Shown here in pieces: positions 13,986 to 26,159 of a stretch of DNA of 64,000 bases; the stretch's first letter is position 1; the number at the start of each line of letters is the position of its first letter. A program made the translations under genes and the position numbers. A model generated the notes under the pieces. That model did not search any database. It saw only the letters and a list, made by a program, of their open reading frames with translations, and was not told the DNA's origin. The DNA lies in the NCBI GenBank assembly GCA_013397845.1, contig VZTG01005433.1, positions 62,001 to 126,000 on the forward strand, written 5' to 3'. The DNA comes from Melanocharis versteri (taxonomy: Eukaryota > Chordata > Aves > Passeriformes > Melanocharitidae).

Positions 13986-14477
13986 ATGCCTGACTTGGAC
14001 ACCAGAATTACTCTGTCTTACTGTTCATGTGAACACACTCCAGCCACAGGAGCAGCAGCAGATTCCTGGTTGCCTGGATTTCTGCCTGAGTTTCCTCTGG
14101 CTCCCACAAACAATAGGCATTTACACACCCACGCACCTACAGTCACTTTCTTTATGAAAAGACTTCTTATCAGTACCTTGCTTGTAAACTTGCTTTCCAC
14201 CTAGTGTTTCTTTGGAATTGGGACTGGAAGGGAAAAAAAACCCACCAAGAAGAAACCTCCAAGTCTGATAACAATGTAGGTACCAGACTTTGATGCACTG
14301 TATTGCACCATCGATCATTTCCTTAGCAAAGCCAGCACTGCCAACATACAACTAACCACAAGGCTGAGCAGCCTGCACACAGTGAAACCTGTCACCAAAA
14401 AAACTCACAGCAGCTTCACCTGCTCAGACATATCATGCAATTACGAAGAAATGAAGTTTAAAAAAAGAGAAAACCAT

Positions 14478-14498
14478 GTTTATTATTATTATTATTTA
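14478..14498. repeat. (TTA)n microsatellite
   Basis: About six ATT units in a row. Confidence 0.9.
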
Positions 14499-15289
14499 CT
14501 ATGTCAAAGAGAATTTCTGCACTAGCTGTTCATTTAACAGCCCAACAATTCCATAAGGTCTTGCAGGAGCAAAAAGAGAGGAAAAGAAAAATTTCGAAGG
14601 CAAAGACCTATCAGACATGCATAACTTCAACTCTCTCCACTGCAGGACTCCTGGAAAAAAAGGAATTTACACATACAGCTTTCTGTTAGGTAATGTTCTG
14701 TTAAGAGGAACAAAAGCTAACCTTAAAATATACCCAGCATCAGTACCATGGATGTTCCGCATCTACAATGGATTGAGAACCCATCCTGGGCTGGTCCCAG
14801 GTGGTCATTTCATTGCAAGACTGTGCTACATAAGTCTTATCAAAACACTATTTTCACGTACAGCCCTTTCCCCAAAACACCAGTAAGACACAAGAAGCAT
14901 AGAACAGGAGCACTGTAAGACGTGATCTGAAAGTGAGAGCCTTATTACAACCGGCACTACTAACACTGTGTTAATTCACAGGTTCTCTGCAGGTATGTGG
15001 CCCCACAATCTGTTTTTTCCTATTATTTCTGCGTGCTTTCTGGCTGGGGAATCTTTGTCCAACTTATCCTAACCTTACCCTTTTGTTTTTAAGGAGTTAG
15101 GACCATAAAAATATTGGAAACTCAAGTCTTTTCTGGAGATGCAGCATCCAGTGCTGGCAACAGAAAACGCGCTCCCACCCCTTGTTCATTCACCTCGTAA
15201 AGGCCGTCAGAAAAGCAAACTACGCAGACCGCATCCTAAAGTTTGCACGGCGGCAGACGGCCGCTGACTTGCACTCAACCAGGCCGGCC

Positions 15290-15920
15290 TTAAACAGGTT
15301 ACATCTGCGCGAAAACGAGACCCATGGAAAGAATCACCGCACACCGCCCTGGCTGTGGCGGGGGACGCGCTCGTTCGCGTTCCGCTCTTGGAGACACGAC
15401 TTGGCTCATCTCCCTCCGGGATAAGGGAGGGGAAGCGACACCTCGAGGAGCCGTCCCCCTCAACAGACCCAGAGAGACTTCGCAGGGACCGTCCCCCCAC
15501 AGCCCAGCGCCGCAGCGGGTCGGGGAGCCCGGGGCGCTCCCCGAGGCGGCGGTTCGCGGTAGCCCCGCGGGGCAGGGACGCGGCCACTTACAGCTCAGGA
15601 CCCCCACGTAAGCGAGGAGCAGCAGGCGGAGACTGCGGCTCGCCATCTTCCCGCGGCGGCGGCGCAGGGCGGTGCCCGGTGGGCCGGGGGCTCAGCGCCC
15701 GCGGAGCTGCTGCGGTAGCCGGCCGCGCTCTGCCTCCTCTGAGCACGGAGCCGCCCCGAACTTTTAACGTGTTCGAGGAGGCGTCTCCCCGCTCCGAACG
15801 CAGGAGCCGGGGCTGGACGCGGGGATGTGCCCTGGCCGCCCGCCCGCCCTAGAGCGGGGAGCCGCGGCGGGCAGCTGTTCCGGGAGCATCCCTCTCCTCT
15901 ACCTCCCGCGCAATGCCCCC
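15290..15920 (-). promoter_or_regulatory. JAM2: JAM2 CpG-island promoter and 5' UTR
   Basis: Dense CpG and GC-rich stretch spanning the putative JAM2 start codon, falling back to AT-rich DNA on both sides (below about 15.15 kb and above about 15.95 kb). No TATA box was recognised. Long open frames on both strands here are by-products of high GC and resemble nothing known. Confidence 0.7.
15592..15646 (-). CDS. JAM2: JAM2 exon 1 (signal peptide), rest of gene not seen
   Basis: Junctional adhesion molecule 2 (JAM-B) is a type I membrane protein with two Ig domains at endothelial and other cell junctions. Only the first coding exon is visible: MASRSLRLLLLAYVGVLS plus one base, then a strong donor (GTAAGT, 15591-15586). 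The length, Arg-then-Leu signal-peptide pattern and phase-1 donor fit the vertebrate JAM2 first exon. The start lies in a CpG island, and divergent pairing with MRPL39 is the arrangement known on human chromosome 21. The identity is inferred mainly from this synteny plus the signal peptide, because the peptide itself is too short and variable to be diagnostic. No exon for the Ig domains, transmembrane segment or C-terminal tail was found to its left. Confidence 0.7.
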
Positions 15921-15949
15921 GCGCATCCTGGGGGCTGTGTTGTGTTGAA

Positions 15950-17100
15950 TCCAGCAGATCTTCTCTCCGTTTTGTTCATTTATTTGTTTATTTTTAAGCT
16001 GCGACATCTTCATAAGCTCAAGGACATTTGTTGCAACAGAATAAACTTTTCCTTAGGAAAAGCTTAAACTTCGCAGAGAAGAGCGTCGTCCCTGTTGGTG
16101 CGTTTCCCTCAGGCAAACCCACCCAGGGTGGAAGGAGGGATAATGGAGTGAAATCACGGAACAAACATTTAGATAATCCGGCTAACAAAAAAGCCATGTG
16201 AGGGTGAGGCGGTGTATTGAGGCGAAAGAAAGTCACAGTGACTCCTTGTGCCTGTCTGTACAGCTGGACTGGACAGAATCCCACCTACAGCAGGGGGTGG
16301 GTCACACGGTGACCTTCAAAACCTTTCATATTACTATTTTATACCAGCCTGGGAGAGTTTTTGGTTAAATATACAGGTGGTGTAATGGCCCTTTAAATTT
16401 ATGAATCAAGGAGAATTACTCATTGTGACAGTTAATAGTGTATCTGAGTAGTTTCCAAAGACATCTTAAAAATTACATTACCACTGATGTAAATATATAT
16501 AAAAAGAAAAGTAAGTTCTGTAACAAGAAAAGTATCACAAGTATTTCTTTTTGGTAATCAGAACAGAAATGTTGGCTATATTTTTTTAGAGGGCAACAAA
16601 ATGAAGAAAGATAATTTATAAATAAAATCTCTAACAGCTATTTTAATGGAGAGCAAGGAAGTAGGATGCCATGATGCTCTTCATGGCAAAATCTTCTTAG
16701 TTTATTTTTCATGTAGAAAAAAAGTATACAGAACATAAGTAATACTTCTTTAAAAATCCGCATACATATATGTATACGTATATATGTCCAGTACATATTA
16801 CTGGTATGATGATATGCTTTTAATAAAATCTAAGCTGTCCCATTGAAAACAGAAAAGTTTTTTGTGTGTCTGAACACATCATAGCTTTAGACACATACAA
16901 ATGTTCATTGATTTCAGTAGGACTGCTTTACTATTTAAAGTCAGACAATGATAGGAATGTTGTCTTTATATAACATTTAAATATATGGCAAGAGCCTGGT
17001 GGAAAAGTTATAAACATGGAGAATGTTAAGAAATGGCAGTATGGAATTAAATTAAAGTATAGGCGATAGGATGTTATTAATACTGATGGTTGATGAAAAT
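15950..17100. other. Intergenic, AT-rich, no gene seen
   Basis: Upstream flank of the JAM2 island. It contains a palindromic AT-rich stretch near 16,763-16,788 (ATACATATATGTATACGTAT) and no recognised coding sequence. Confidence 0.6.
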
Positions 17101-17107
17101 CTAACAT

Positions 17108-17712
17108 GCCCCAGCTGTGTGTGCTGGGTGCCCAGAAACCCCCCTTGTGCTGGGCTGCCTCCAAAGCCCCGTGGGCAGCAGGGCAGGGAGGGGATTCTGG
17201 CCCTCTGCCCCACTCTGGTGAGACCCCACCTGCAGTGCTGCATCCAGCTCTGGGGTCCCAGCACAGGAAGGACATGGACCTGTTGGAGCCAGGCCAGAGG
17301 AGACCACCACGGTGAGATAGGATGGCTGGAGCACCTCTCCTATGAAGACAGGCTAAGAGAATTGGGGCTGTTCAGCCTGGAAAAGAGAAGGTTGCATGGA
17401 GACCTCACAGCAGCTTTCCAGTATCTGAAGGGAAGCAGGAGAGGGACTCTTCATCAGAAAATGTAGTGACAGGACAAGGAGTAATGGGTTCAAACTGAAA
17501 GAGGGAAAATTTAGATTACACATATGGAAGAAATTCTTTACAGTGAGCATGATGGCACGGGTTGCTCAGAGCAGCTGTGGAAGTGTTCAAGGCCAGGCTG
17601 GATGGGGCTCTGAGTGACCTGGTCTGGTGAAAGGTGTCCCTGCCCATGGCAGGGGGTGGAATGAGATGGACTTTAAGGTCCCTTCCAACCTAAAGCTTTC
17701 TGTGATTCATTA
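17108..17712 (+). mobile_element. CR1 LINE copy, 5'-truncated
   Basis: Sense-oriented. GGGGCTGTTCAGCCTGGA, then GGTCCCTTCCAACC, and the tail TTCTGTGATTCATT. The 131-codon open frame inside is a relic of the element. Confidence 0.93.
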
Positions 17713-18632
17713 ACACAGCTCTTATACTATAGTAAATCCATTTAAATGAAAAAGTTTTGTACAAGCATGAGATCAGAGTAAAGATCCTTTTTTCTGTTCA
17801 CTGTTTCATTTCTCTTGCAAGTGAAGCAAATTCCTAGTGCACAGGATTGTTTCCCCCACATTTCTCTGACTTTTTCTAGTACAGTTCATATTTTCTTTCC
17901 ATTACCTTCTTTTATTTCAGTAATGACTAGATCATGGTTTCTCCACTTGCTTTATACAACTGCAGGCAACACCAGCAATTAAATGTCAGTATTTTGAAGG
18001 CACTTACAGAATTATTGGAAAAGTGGTTATAATACATGTAGTTCATTTAATTTATACACTTTTTCTCTATGTACTTTGCTGAGCAGTGGGATTCTTAACA
18101 ATACTGTTAAGTACTTTGTTAGAAGAGCACAAGACTGCTATCCATATTTTTAATCTTTTAAAGTTGAATGTAGTAGAAATGTTTTCATTAAATGACACAT
18201 AGAGCCCAACATGGAAGAATTTATTCGAGATGCTCAGTTTAACAGTTATTCTTGGAGAACTTTCCATAGACACTCCTTTTTGGAATAATAAATGTAGTCT
18301 ATAATTAACATCTGCACACAAAATCCCAGTCAAAAATAGCTATCTTATTTTGTGATAGCTGTTCTAGTCAAGTTTTTCGTATAGAAAAGCCTTGAAGAAT
18401 TGAGTGGAATTGCACATTATTTCAAGATTTGGATGTTTTGTAACAATCTCAGGAATTAATAGCAGGAAAGACTGCCCTCATTTTGTTAGACAATATCTTA
18501 GATAAATCTACATTCTTACATTGCAATGGAATTCTTCCTCCTTTTAATGAAACTTTCTATTGCAAATGTGAAGTGCTGATGATAATCTGTTCTAATAATG
18601 AGAGTTTACCTCTTTTATTATTGCACCATCAC

Positions 18633-19620
18633 TGTGTTATTGTCCAATTTTTAAAGTTATTAGAAATGCCTCTGCCCAAATTAAGGTGCAAACGAGACCA
18701 TATGCCAAAGTCAATACTATGGGTTTTATTTAATAGTAAAGAGGAGAGAGAGAGAGAGAGAGAGAAAGAAAGAAATAGAAAAGAGGTAGGGGGACAGAAA
18801 GAGAGTGACAGAGACAGAATAAAGAAAATATCACCACTGTGTGGATCCCAGCGATGTTCCGTTGATCCTCTCCAGCTGGTCTTCTTGGTGGTGAAGGTCT
18901 CTCCCGAAAAGCATAGAATCCAATGGATTAATATACGCTCAGGCCGGGCCAGGTAGGAATGCCCAGGTACCACCCCGGGAGGGGGAGCAGTCTCTTGCAG
19001 CAGACTCTGGATCTCTTGCATCATTTTGCATCACACGCAGTCCTGTGGTGCAAGGCCTCTGGGGAGCACTTTGGGGGGTCTTTGATGGATTATGACACCC
19101 CCTCAGCTGCCTCTCATGTGAATATCCCATGGATGTGGGCTGTGGAGCTGCGGGTTTCACATCTGGGCCGGTTTGTGTAAGGGAGGAAGGGTGTTCAGTG
19201 CCTCTGACCAGAGGTTACGCCACACATTCGAAACCTCCTCACCCCCACCTCAACTGGGGGGGAGTCTGTGTAAACCTGGCCTCTGTGAGCTGTGGTCTCC
19301 CCCACCCCAAACCCAGCCAGAGATGATTCTCTACTGTGTTTGGCTTTCTTGTGGATGCAGTCCTTTCCCTCAGCCTTGTTTGTTTCTCCCTAGACCTGAG
19401 ATGATTGAACAGTAGTGTCGCCTTTATCTTATCCAGGCAGCTTAACTCACAGACCAAAGTTCCAGTCACGCATCTTCAAGGAGGGGTGGGCTTCTGTGGT
19501 TGTAGCTTCTTTATACAGTTTTTGCTATAATGGGCAAAACTCCTTCATAACCATGTTTAAGTCATGAACCACTTCAGTCCCTGAGACACTGTCAAAGAGT
19601 TCTGTTCTCCTCGCCTAACA
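18633..19620 (-). mobile_element. Endogenous retrovirus LTR, about 1 kb
   Basis: Read on the - strand, the 3' part has a pyrimidine-rich (CT)n tract, then AATAAA (complement at 18725-18730), then about 90 bases ending AATAACACA. This is the R-U5 layout I recognise from avian ERVL-type LTRs. The opposite end is placed at TGTTAGGCGAGG (complement ending 19620), giving TG...CA termini. No matching target duplication flanks these ends, so the 5' boundary is tentative. Confidence 0.6.
18741..18780. repeat. (GA)n microsatellite inside the LTR
   Basis: About 14 GA units grading into GAAA units. On the LTR sense strand this is the (CT)n tract just before the poly(A) signal. Confidence 0.95.
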
Positions 19621-19744
19621 GAAAAAACTGTTTTGAAAAATAATGCGTAAAAATCCTGTGAAACATCATAAGCCCCTGACTCTTCACTTAGGAAACATTT
19701 TATCTTTCCTAGCTATAGTGATGCCTTTTCCTGGTCTTAGAAAA

Positions 19745-19915
19745 TGAAAGCCAGACACGATTAAAGGGAAGAGGTTGTTTACCTCGGTATCTTTAATAGG
19801 ATCCTATTGGTGCACCACTTCGCCAAGGTGGAACGCGTCGCAATGCACACTCCACAGTAAATTGCGTATACGATTTATAGACCTTACACATTAACATATC
19901 TAACAAGGGTACCTA
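19745..19915 (-). mobile_element. Putative LTR fragment
   Basis: On the - strand it shows a GC-richer part, then ATTAAAG, then about 55 bases ending GTGTCTGGCTTTCA, resembling the R-U5 end of another LTR. The limits are uncertain. Confidence 0.35.
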
Positions 19916-20134
19916 ATAAGGGGTGCTTGGGTGGAAGGAGTGATATTCTCCCCATCTATGTGTTATAAATACATATATTAAAATGTTGGCTTTTTGCAAA
20001 TAATGAATGCTATGTGTATAATGTCAATCCTTATGGAAGCAGCTTTTGTTATAGAAATGTAATCACTTTTAAATGCTTTAATTACTTCTAAATGCTTTTT
20101 TGTTCTAGCTTAAATGTAGTGGCTAATGTAACTG

Positions 20135-20648
20135 TGTTAAAATGTAGCTAGCTTAAAACAGTTAAACCACCTGCTTAGTTAGATAAGCATGGGTGTAACA
20201 GGCCCCTGCCCCAGGACATCTCTGTCGGTAACAACCATCTGCTGGACACCGACGGACAAAGGAAGATGCTGACTTCTCCGAAGACCCCTGCTACAGGACA
20301 TCCTTATCAGTAACAACCATCTGCCGGACACCTTCGGACAGAATAAAATGCTGACTCATGCTGACTCCTTCGGAGAAAACTACGCATGCTTTAAGAAGGC
20401 GGACCCTAGGATGAGCCATGCTAACGAGCTGTTGAATATGTATACTTGTCTATGAATATGCAATAGAATGATGTAACAAGAAAAGTATATAAAGAGAGTC
20501 TATCCCCATGGCAAGTGTGCTCTTGGCTCCGTGCCAAGAGTGCCCGGTGTCACCTGGACGCTGTAACCTTTTTCCCTATACCCTGTCCCTTATTGTCCTT
20601 CTATTAAACCTTTAAATTTTAACAGGAGACTGGACCTCGTTTTTAACA
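20135..20648 (+). mobile_element. Endogenous retrovirus LTR with U3 duplication
   Basis: Termini TGTTAAAA and TTTTAACA are perfect inverted repeats. TATATAAA lies at 20486-20493 and ATTAAA at 20603-20608, the order expected of U3-R-U5. An approximately 60-base segment starting GGACATC is duplicated with an 82-base period (20,214 and 20,296). Flanking bases do not form a target duplication, so the neighbouring sequence may be remnant internal ERV DNA or the flank may be rearranged. Confidence 0.7.
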
Positions 20649-20734
20649 TATGGAATCCGCCCCCTCCCTGGGTGGGCATAATCTCTAGTTTACAGAATAT
20701 GTTCTAGAAGGGGACCTTGGCTCCCGAAGATAGT

Positions 20735-20795
20735 TGAATGTTTGGTCTCCTGGCCCCACAGCTTCTGGGGTGTTTGGTCTCCTGGCCCTACAGAA
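20735..20795. repeat. Tandem duplication, about 30-base period
   Basis: TGTTTGGTCTCCTGGCCC occurs twice, just downstream of the 20.1-20.6 kb LTR. It may be part of the same retroelement. Confidence 0.7.
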
Positions 20796-20799
20796 CACT

Positions 20800-23330
20800 A
20801 GGACTATGCTAAGTTAGCAGACTTAAAGAATTACAAGTATGCATGCTAATACTTGTGGATACATAGAACTGTGTAAAAGGTGTGTAAAAGGTATGTAAAA
20901 GAAAAGGCAAAAATAATCTTGGCATCAATAGGACACTAAAAATGAATAAAGAGAAATTAAACTATCTTAAGAAAATCCTCCTTTTCGTGATTTCTCCACT
21001 CAATATATGTTTTATAATACAGGGGGAACAAAATCTCTCTAGATTTATTCTTCCAGAATTTGCACGCTGATTTCTAGAATAGCTTTGATGTAAAATAACA
21101 ACAACAACAAAAAAAAATCTGTATAACAAATTAGAACTGCTAAATTTGGTTGCAGAGGTGTTGCAACGGAGATACTCAAACGCCTATCACAGATGGATTA
21201 GCAAGGAAGATGACTGTGATTCCTCTTCTCAAAAACCTGCATAGAAGGGTGGCAAAAGCAGTACAGTACATGACGAGAACTGGCTGTTTAATTAGCACCT
21301 TGAAGAGTAAGATGCTAATTTCTATGTAATCCCTTCTCTATTATGGCTTACACATGCCAAACTAGAAGATAGTTGCGGGAGTGATAATGAATGTTCATCC
21401 TTGTACTGTCATTAAAAATAACTTTAAAAAAAAGTTTAATGAAAGACAGTGTTTCCTTGGTATGTCACATTCAGGCATATCTCAAGTTTACTCACTGAAT
21501 TTAAGCAGAATAAATAATGCAACCCTCATTCCATGTAAGAAAGCACATATTTTTTATCCTGTTGATAAGAAGTAGTATAGATGTGTGATGATCTGGGAGC
21601 GGCTGTTCTCTTGTTTGCAGAGTGAAATGCCAGTGAAAGCATAAAAGATTACAGTTCTGCGCTACTTTTCCTTTTTCTTCCTGGGCTTTCCTACCATGAT
21701 TGCTCTTTAAATGTTTTAGTGTCTCTTGGTTCATCTATAATAGAAGATAACCCAGCAAGTTTGCTGATAACTGTGCCTGATAATGATAAGAGTAGCGGTG
21801 TGGAAGATGTAGAATATGGAGCCACCAAGGGAGAAAATAAAAGACTCAGGTAAAAAACATTCCTGTGCATAAGCATGCCTATTGTTCTTTATATGGACAG
21901 TTGAGGGCTTACTATTATTGGAACTTACATGGTTCAGGCTTTGATCGAGAAGACACTTTTAAATATTTTTCCATATTTAGCGAAGAAGAAACAGATTTTT
22001 TCATATTTCAGAAATGTTATGCTCGAGGTGGTCAGAGATGCCATTTGAGATTTGGTGCCATAGCCTGTGCATAAAATCTCTGTACACACCTATTTTCTAA
22101 GCACACTAAATTGTTGTCACATATATTTGCTCTAATAAGTGCTGAATACAGGAGCACACAGCTGTAACGTGACCATTCTTGATGTAATTCCAGCTATGGG
22201 ACAAGTTGATGGAAAACAATTTTGTAAAACTGCTAAAACAGATTCCATTTAATTTAGTTCAATTGCCAATATGCATATTTTATAATCTGTTTCACAAATC
22301 TTTTTTCTAAAACAGATTGATCGATGTGCTGTGTATTTTTTTTGCTGCCTTGACTGTCAGCCTGCAGTACATTGAATCTATCAGCTTGAAAGCCTTGCCC
22401 TTTAGTGTAAAGAATAATCAGCAGCCAGGTGTAAGTGTGTGGACAGGCTGATATTTCCAATTTAAGGGAGACTTTTTTTCTTTTCGCAATTTTAGTTATC
22501 ACCACACGTGGTTTTTTACAATGTCCTGGGGTATTGCTTTAATGGCTGTCCACTGCCCTGGTTACAGGCGGCCTTGTCCCCTTTCGACTTCTGTGGCATT
22601 GTATTATTTTTTGTAGTTGCTTCATGTGAATTGTTTTAACTCACATCTGGGGAAAAAAATCTGATTTATCTGACAGATTATCTGCTTGTTTTGTACTTTG
22701 AAACTAAAAACTGTGAGCAAGTATAGTTTGGAGAAAAGAAGCAAAAAACCATTTTCAGATACGGTTTTTTTTCTCCAAACTGTCATTGATGGCTATTTAA
22801 AGACAGAGCATGCCATGGATTAGTTGCCTGGCTGTAATGCAATGGACTAGAGTGCTGTGATAGAACACTGTATCACTATTAGACTGTTAAAATATTTCAT
22901 ATCTAATAGGTCTGCCTAAGTTGAACCAAGAAGGCCCCAAAATGTGAGGGTAGAACAAGTAAAGAGCAATAGAAATTACTTGTTCTCAGTAGCTTTTTTC
23001 AGTGAAACCCCCTACACCCCACCTTCATTTTCTAGAATGTCTTGTAAGATTTTATCTTTGACTTGCAAAGTACAGAATCAATGCCTTTTTCTTTTTTTTT
23101 TTTCAATTGAACTTGCAAGATTACTGCCACTGAGTAGGCAGCCTCGTAGCAATCAAAGGTACATTTCTAAAAAAGATCCATCACATAGGATGGCATTGTA
23201 GGACACAATTCAACCTAAGCAACAGTAGACAATGCATTAGCCACAATGCTGCTGGTGGAGAATTCAGAATTATTTTGCCACAGTGTTCATAATGCTTTCC
23301 TGCTCACTAGGTAAAAAAAAAGCCTGGATG
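20800..23330. other. Intergenic, no gene seen
   Basis: AT-rich stretch with short A- and AAC-rich runs near 21,097-21,118. Several open frames of 60-85 codons resemble no known protein. Confidence 0.55.
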
Positions 23331-23334
23331 CAGA

Positions 23335-24328
23335 GCCCAGAGAGTTCTGGTGAGTGGTGTTAAATCCAGTTGGCAACTGGTTTCAAGTGGTGTCCCCAGG
23401 GCTCAATACTGGGGACAACTCTGTTTCTTATCTTTGTAATGATGTGGACAAGGGGATCGAGTGCATCCCTAGTCAGTTGCGGATAACACTAAGTTGGGTG
23501 GGAATGTTGATCTGCTGGAGGGCAGGAAGGGTCTGCAGAGGGATCAGGACAGGCTAGATCAATGGGCTGAGGCTGGTGGTCTGAGGTTCAACGAGGCAAA
23601 TTACCAGGTCCTGCCCTTAGGTCACAACAGCCCTCCGCAGTGCTGCAGGCTGGGGACAGAGTGGCTGTAAAGCAGAAAAAGGACCTGGGTGTGCTGGGTA
23701 CAGCAGCTGAATGTGAGCCAGCACATGCCCAGGTGGCCAAGAAGGCCAATGGCACCTGGCTTGTGTCAGAAATAGTATAGTCAGCAGGACCAGGGCAGTG
23801 ACCATCCCCTGCACTCAGCACTGGTGAGGCCATACCTCGAATCGTGTGTTCAGTTCCTGGCCCCTAAATTCAGGAAGGACATCAAGGTGCTGGAACATGT
23901 CCAGAGGGCAACGAAGCTGGGGGAGGGTCTGGAGCTCAAGGCTGATGAGGAGCGGCTGAGGGAGCTGGAGCTGCTTGGCCTGGAGGAAAGAAGGCTCAGG
24001 GGAGATCTTATAATTCTCTACAACTACCTCACAGGAGGGTGTAGCCAGGTTGGTCTCTAGTCCCAAGTAATAAGTGATAGGACAGGAGGAAATGGTCTCA
24101 AGTTTTGCCTGGGGAGGTTCAAGTTGGATTTTAGGATAAATTTCTTCACAGAAAGGGTTGTAAAGCATTGGAACAGGCTGCACAAGGGAAGTGTTCAGAA
24201 AATGAGTAGATACGGTACTTTGTGGTATGGTTTAATGGCCATGGTGCTATTCAGTTAAAGACTGGATTTGATGGTCTTGGAGGTCCTTTCCAACGTTAAT
24301 GATTCCATGATTCTATAATTCTACAGTG
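23335..24328 (+). mobile_element. Long CR1 LINE copy (about 1 kb)
   Basis: The most complete CR1 in the window. It includes CCCAGGGCTCAATACTGGGG, GATCAGGACAGGCTAGATCA, GAGGAGCGGCTGAGGGAGCT and the tail GGTCCTTTCCAACG followed by ATGATTCTATAATTCTA. The region corresponds to the 3' end of the reverse-transcriptase frame plus the 3' UTR. Stops break any long frame, so it is an inactive fossil. Confidence 0.95.
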
Positions 24329-25017
24329 TTATGAAGAATACATCTCTTAAGATGTAGTTACACTGCATGTTGTCTTACAAGGCTGTTGCTGCTTCTGGCC
24401 ATGGATTACTGCTCTCACTTTGCTTGTGCACGGAAATTAGTATAAGAAATAACGTGAGTAATGTGAATAAAACATTATCTTTCAGCAGTACTGATCCTGT
24501 AATTTGTATCACTTCAGTGACCTTGCATTCAGTGCCTTGTACAGTGCTGCTACAGTTGTTTACCTAGAGGATGTGCAGTGAGAAACAGTCAAGAATAGCA
24601 AAGGGAGGCGCAGGAATTTTCAAGCCAGTTTTACTTTTGAAGCAATCTGTAAGTGACCTCAGATCTGGCTTTGGGACCATGAGGGTGATAAATGGTCATG
24701 GTTTGTTGCTTACACACTCCTGTTGGGTCACATACCATGGCATAAGAGCAGTTACAGGGTTCCTCTTGCTTCAGAGGGCAACCTTGTATTTTCTGACCAT
24801 TATAAAATAATAGATATGGTTTTCCTAAAAGTTAAAGGGCTCTATGGAGACTGGTAGGTTGTAATTATTCTTGGACAGTTCTGTTACCCATCTCTTCTCT
24901 GCATCACAAATGTGCTCTGTGTTGTGACATGTCAAAAGCCACTGGATTTCAGTCAAACCCTTCCCAGAGTACTTGTCAGTTGGAAGGCGTTTTTCTTTGG
25001 ACATTGAAGGATCAATA

Positions 25018-25190
25018 GCTGGGCTGCCCATGCTTCTTTGGATGCAGCCCAGGACACAATTGGCTTTCTGGGCTATGAGCACTCACTGCCAGCTCATGTT
25101 CAGTTTTTCATCAACCATCACCCCTAAGTCCTTCTACACAAAGCTGCTCTCAATGAACCCTGGGTGAAATTTCCAGTACCTTTGGACGTA
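25018..25190 (-). mobile_element. CR1 LINE internal fragment
   Basis: GGATGCAGCCCAGGACACAATTGGC reads, inverted, as the CR1 segment encoding ANCVLGCIQ-like residues, followed by CCCCTAAGTCCTTCT. It lacks the 3' tail. Confidence 0.7.
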
Positions 25191-26159
25191 TTTTGATTTT
25201 CTCTGGGGGGTACAGTTTTGTACTGTCATTCTGTTGGCCAAGCGTTACCGAAGTGCAGATGACCTTGCTCCTCCTGTAGTCTTCAGTGTCTTACAAATCC
25301 TGGATTTTTTTTAATCTACATTGTGCTTTCAGAGCTACACCAAACAAGTAAAAGGAGGGAGCAGATATATCCTACCATCATTTTTTCTGAAGATTCAACT
25401 GAATAAAAAGTTGCAAATACTTGTACAAAAGAAGGTTTAGAGATGAGGAAGTGCCAGTTTAAAACAGATAGGTATAATAAAGTGTGCAGTATTAAATAGG
25501 ATTTTACTCCTGTCATTCAATACTCCCTCAGAGTGACAGAACAGGTTTGTTTCTGTCTCTCATTCTCTGAACATTCTGCATTTATCTACTTATAGAATAA
25601 AAGTGTTCTTTTTCACCTACACTAGTAACCTTGTTCTGCTTATGTTTTTTTAACCATTTAAACCAAAATGATTAGGTCATGGGATCATGGACTGCATATG
25701 ATTCCTTGAGCTAATAGGAGAAATTGTGTAGTTGAGCTGTAATTACGGAAATATTAGCATCATTCTAAGTAACTTGTATTTAACTCATTTTAAAAATGAG
25801 GAAGCAGGATGATTGACTTGCTGAAATTCTTAACCTAAAAAAGGGCACAGATAACTACCATACTGACACCCCTGGTTTTCTGGATGAGAGCCCAGGTGAA
25901 CAGGGAAGTCAGTGCCAGGTACCAAACCAAGGGGACTCAGCTGTCTCACTGCTCCGCAGATGGGTTTCTACAGTGGAAAATTCCATGTCTTTTATTTTTT
26001 TGATGCTGAGTTTAATGACATGCTTTAGCTCCTAATGACACTAATTCAGTGTAACTGTCTGACATTGGCTTCATGATGGCCACTGTTATATCATTGCCAA
26101 CTGAGGATTGTGACGAAGATCATCATCAGCTAAACTGTAAAGCATCAAAATGAACTCTT

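Larger units (their letters stand above)
1..15585 (-). other. JAM2: Presumed JAM2 intron 1 (non-coding, repeat-bearing)
   Basis: AT-rich sequence to the left of the JAM2 donor, searched by eye on the - strand for the Ig-domain exons (conserved words around the Ig cysteines, the transmembrane helix and the C-terminal tail) without success. It contains the CR1 and LTR fragments listed separately. The intervals between them, including 760-2,470, 4,220-7,030, 8,880-13,620 and 13,990-15,280, show no recognisable gene. In human the first intron of JAM2 is also very long, which makes the interpretation reasonable but unproven. Confidence 0.5.

Noticed and set aside
15207..15852. Long overlapping open frames (95-165 codons) on both strands in the JAM2 CpG island
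   Set aside because: High GC lowers stop frequency. The sequences are Arg/Pro/Gly/Ser-rich without recognisable domains, and the - strand start codon with its donor explains the island better.
23824..24060. Open frames containing LRELELLGLEERRLRGD-like residues
   Set aside because: This is the standard translation of the CR1 3' region; it recurs at 17.1-17.5 kb and, inverted, elsewhere.
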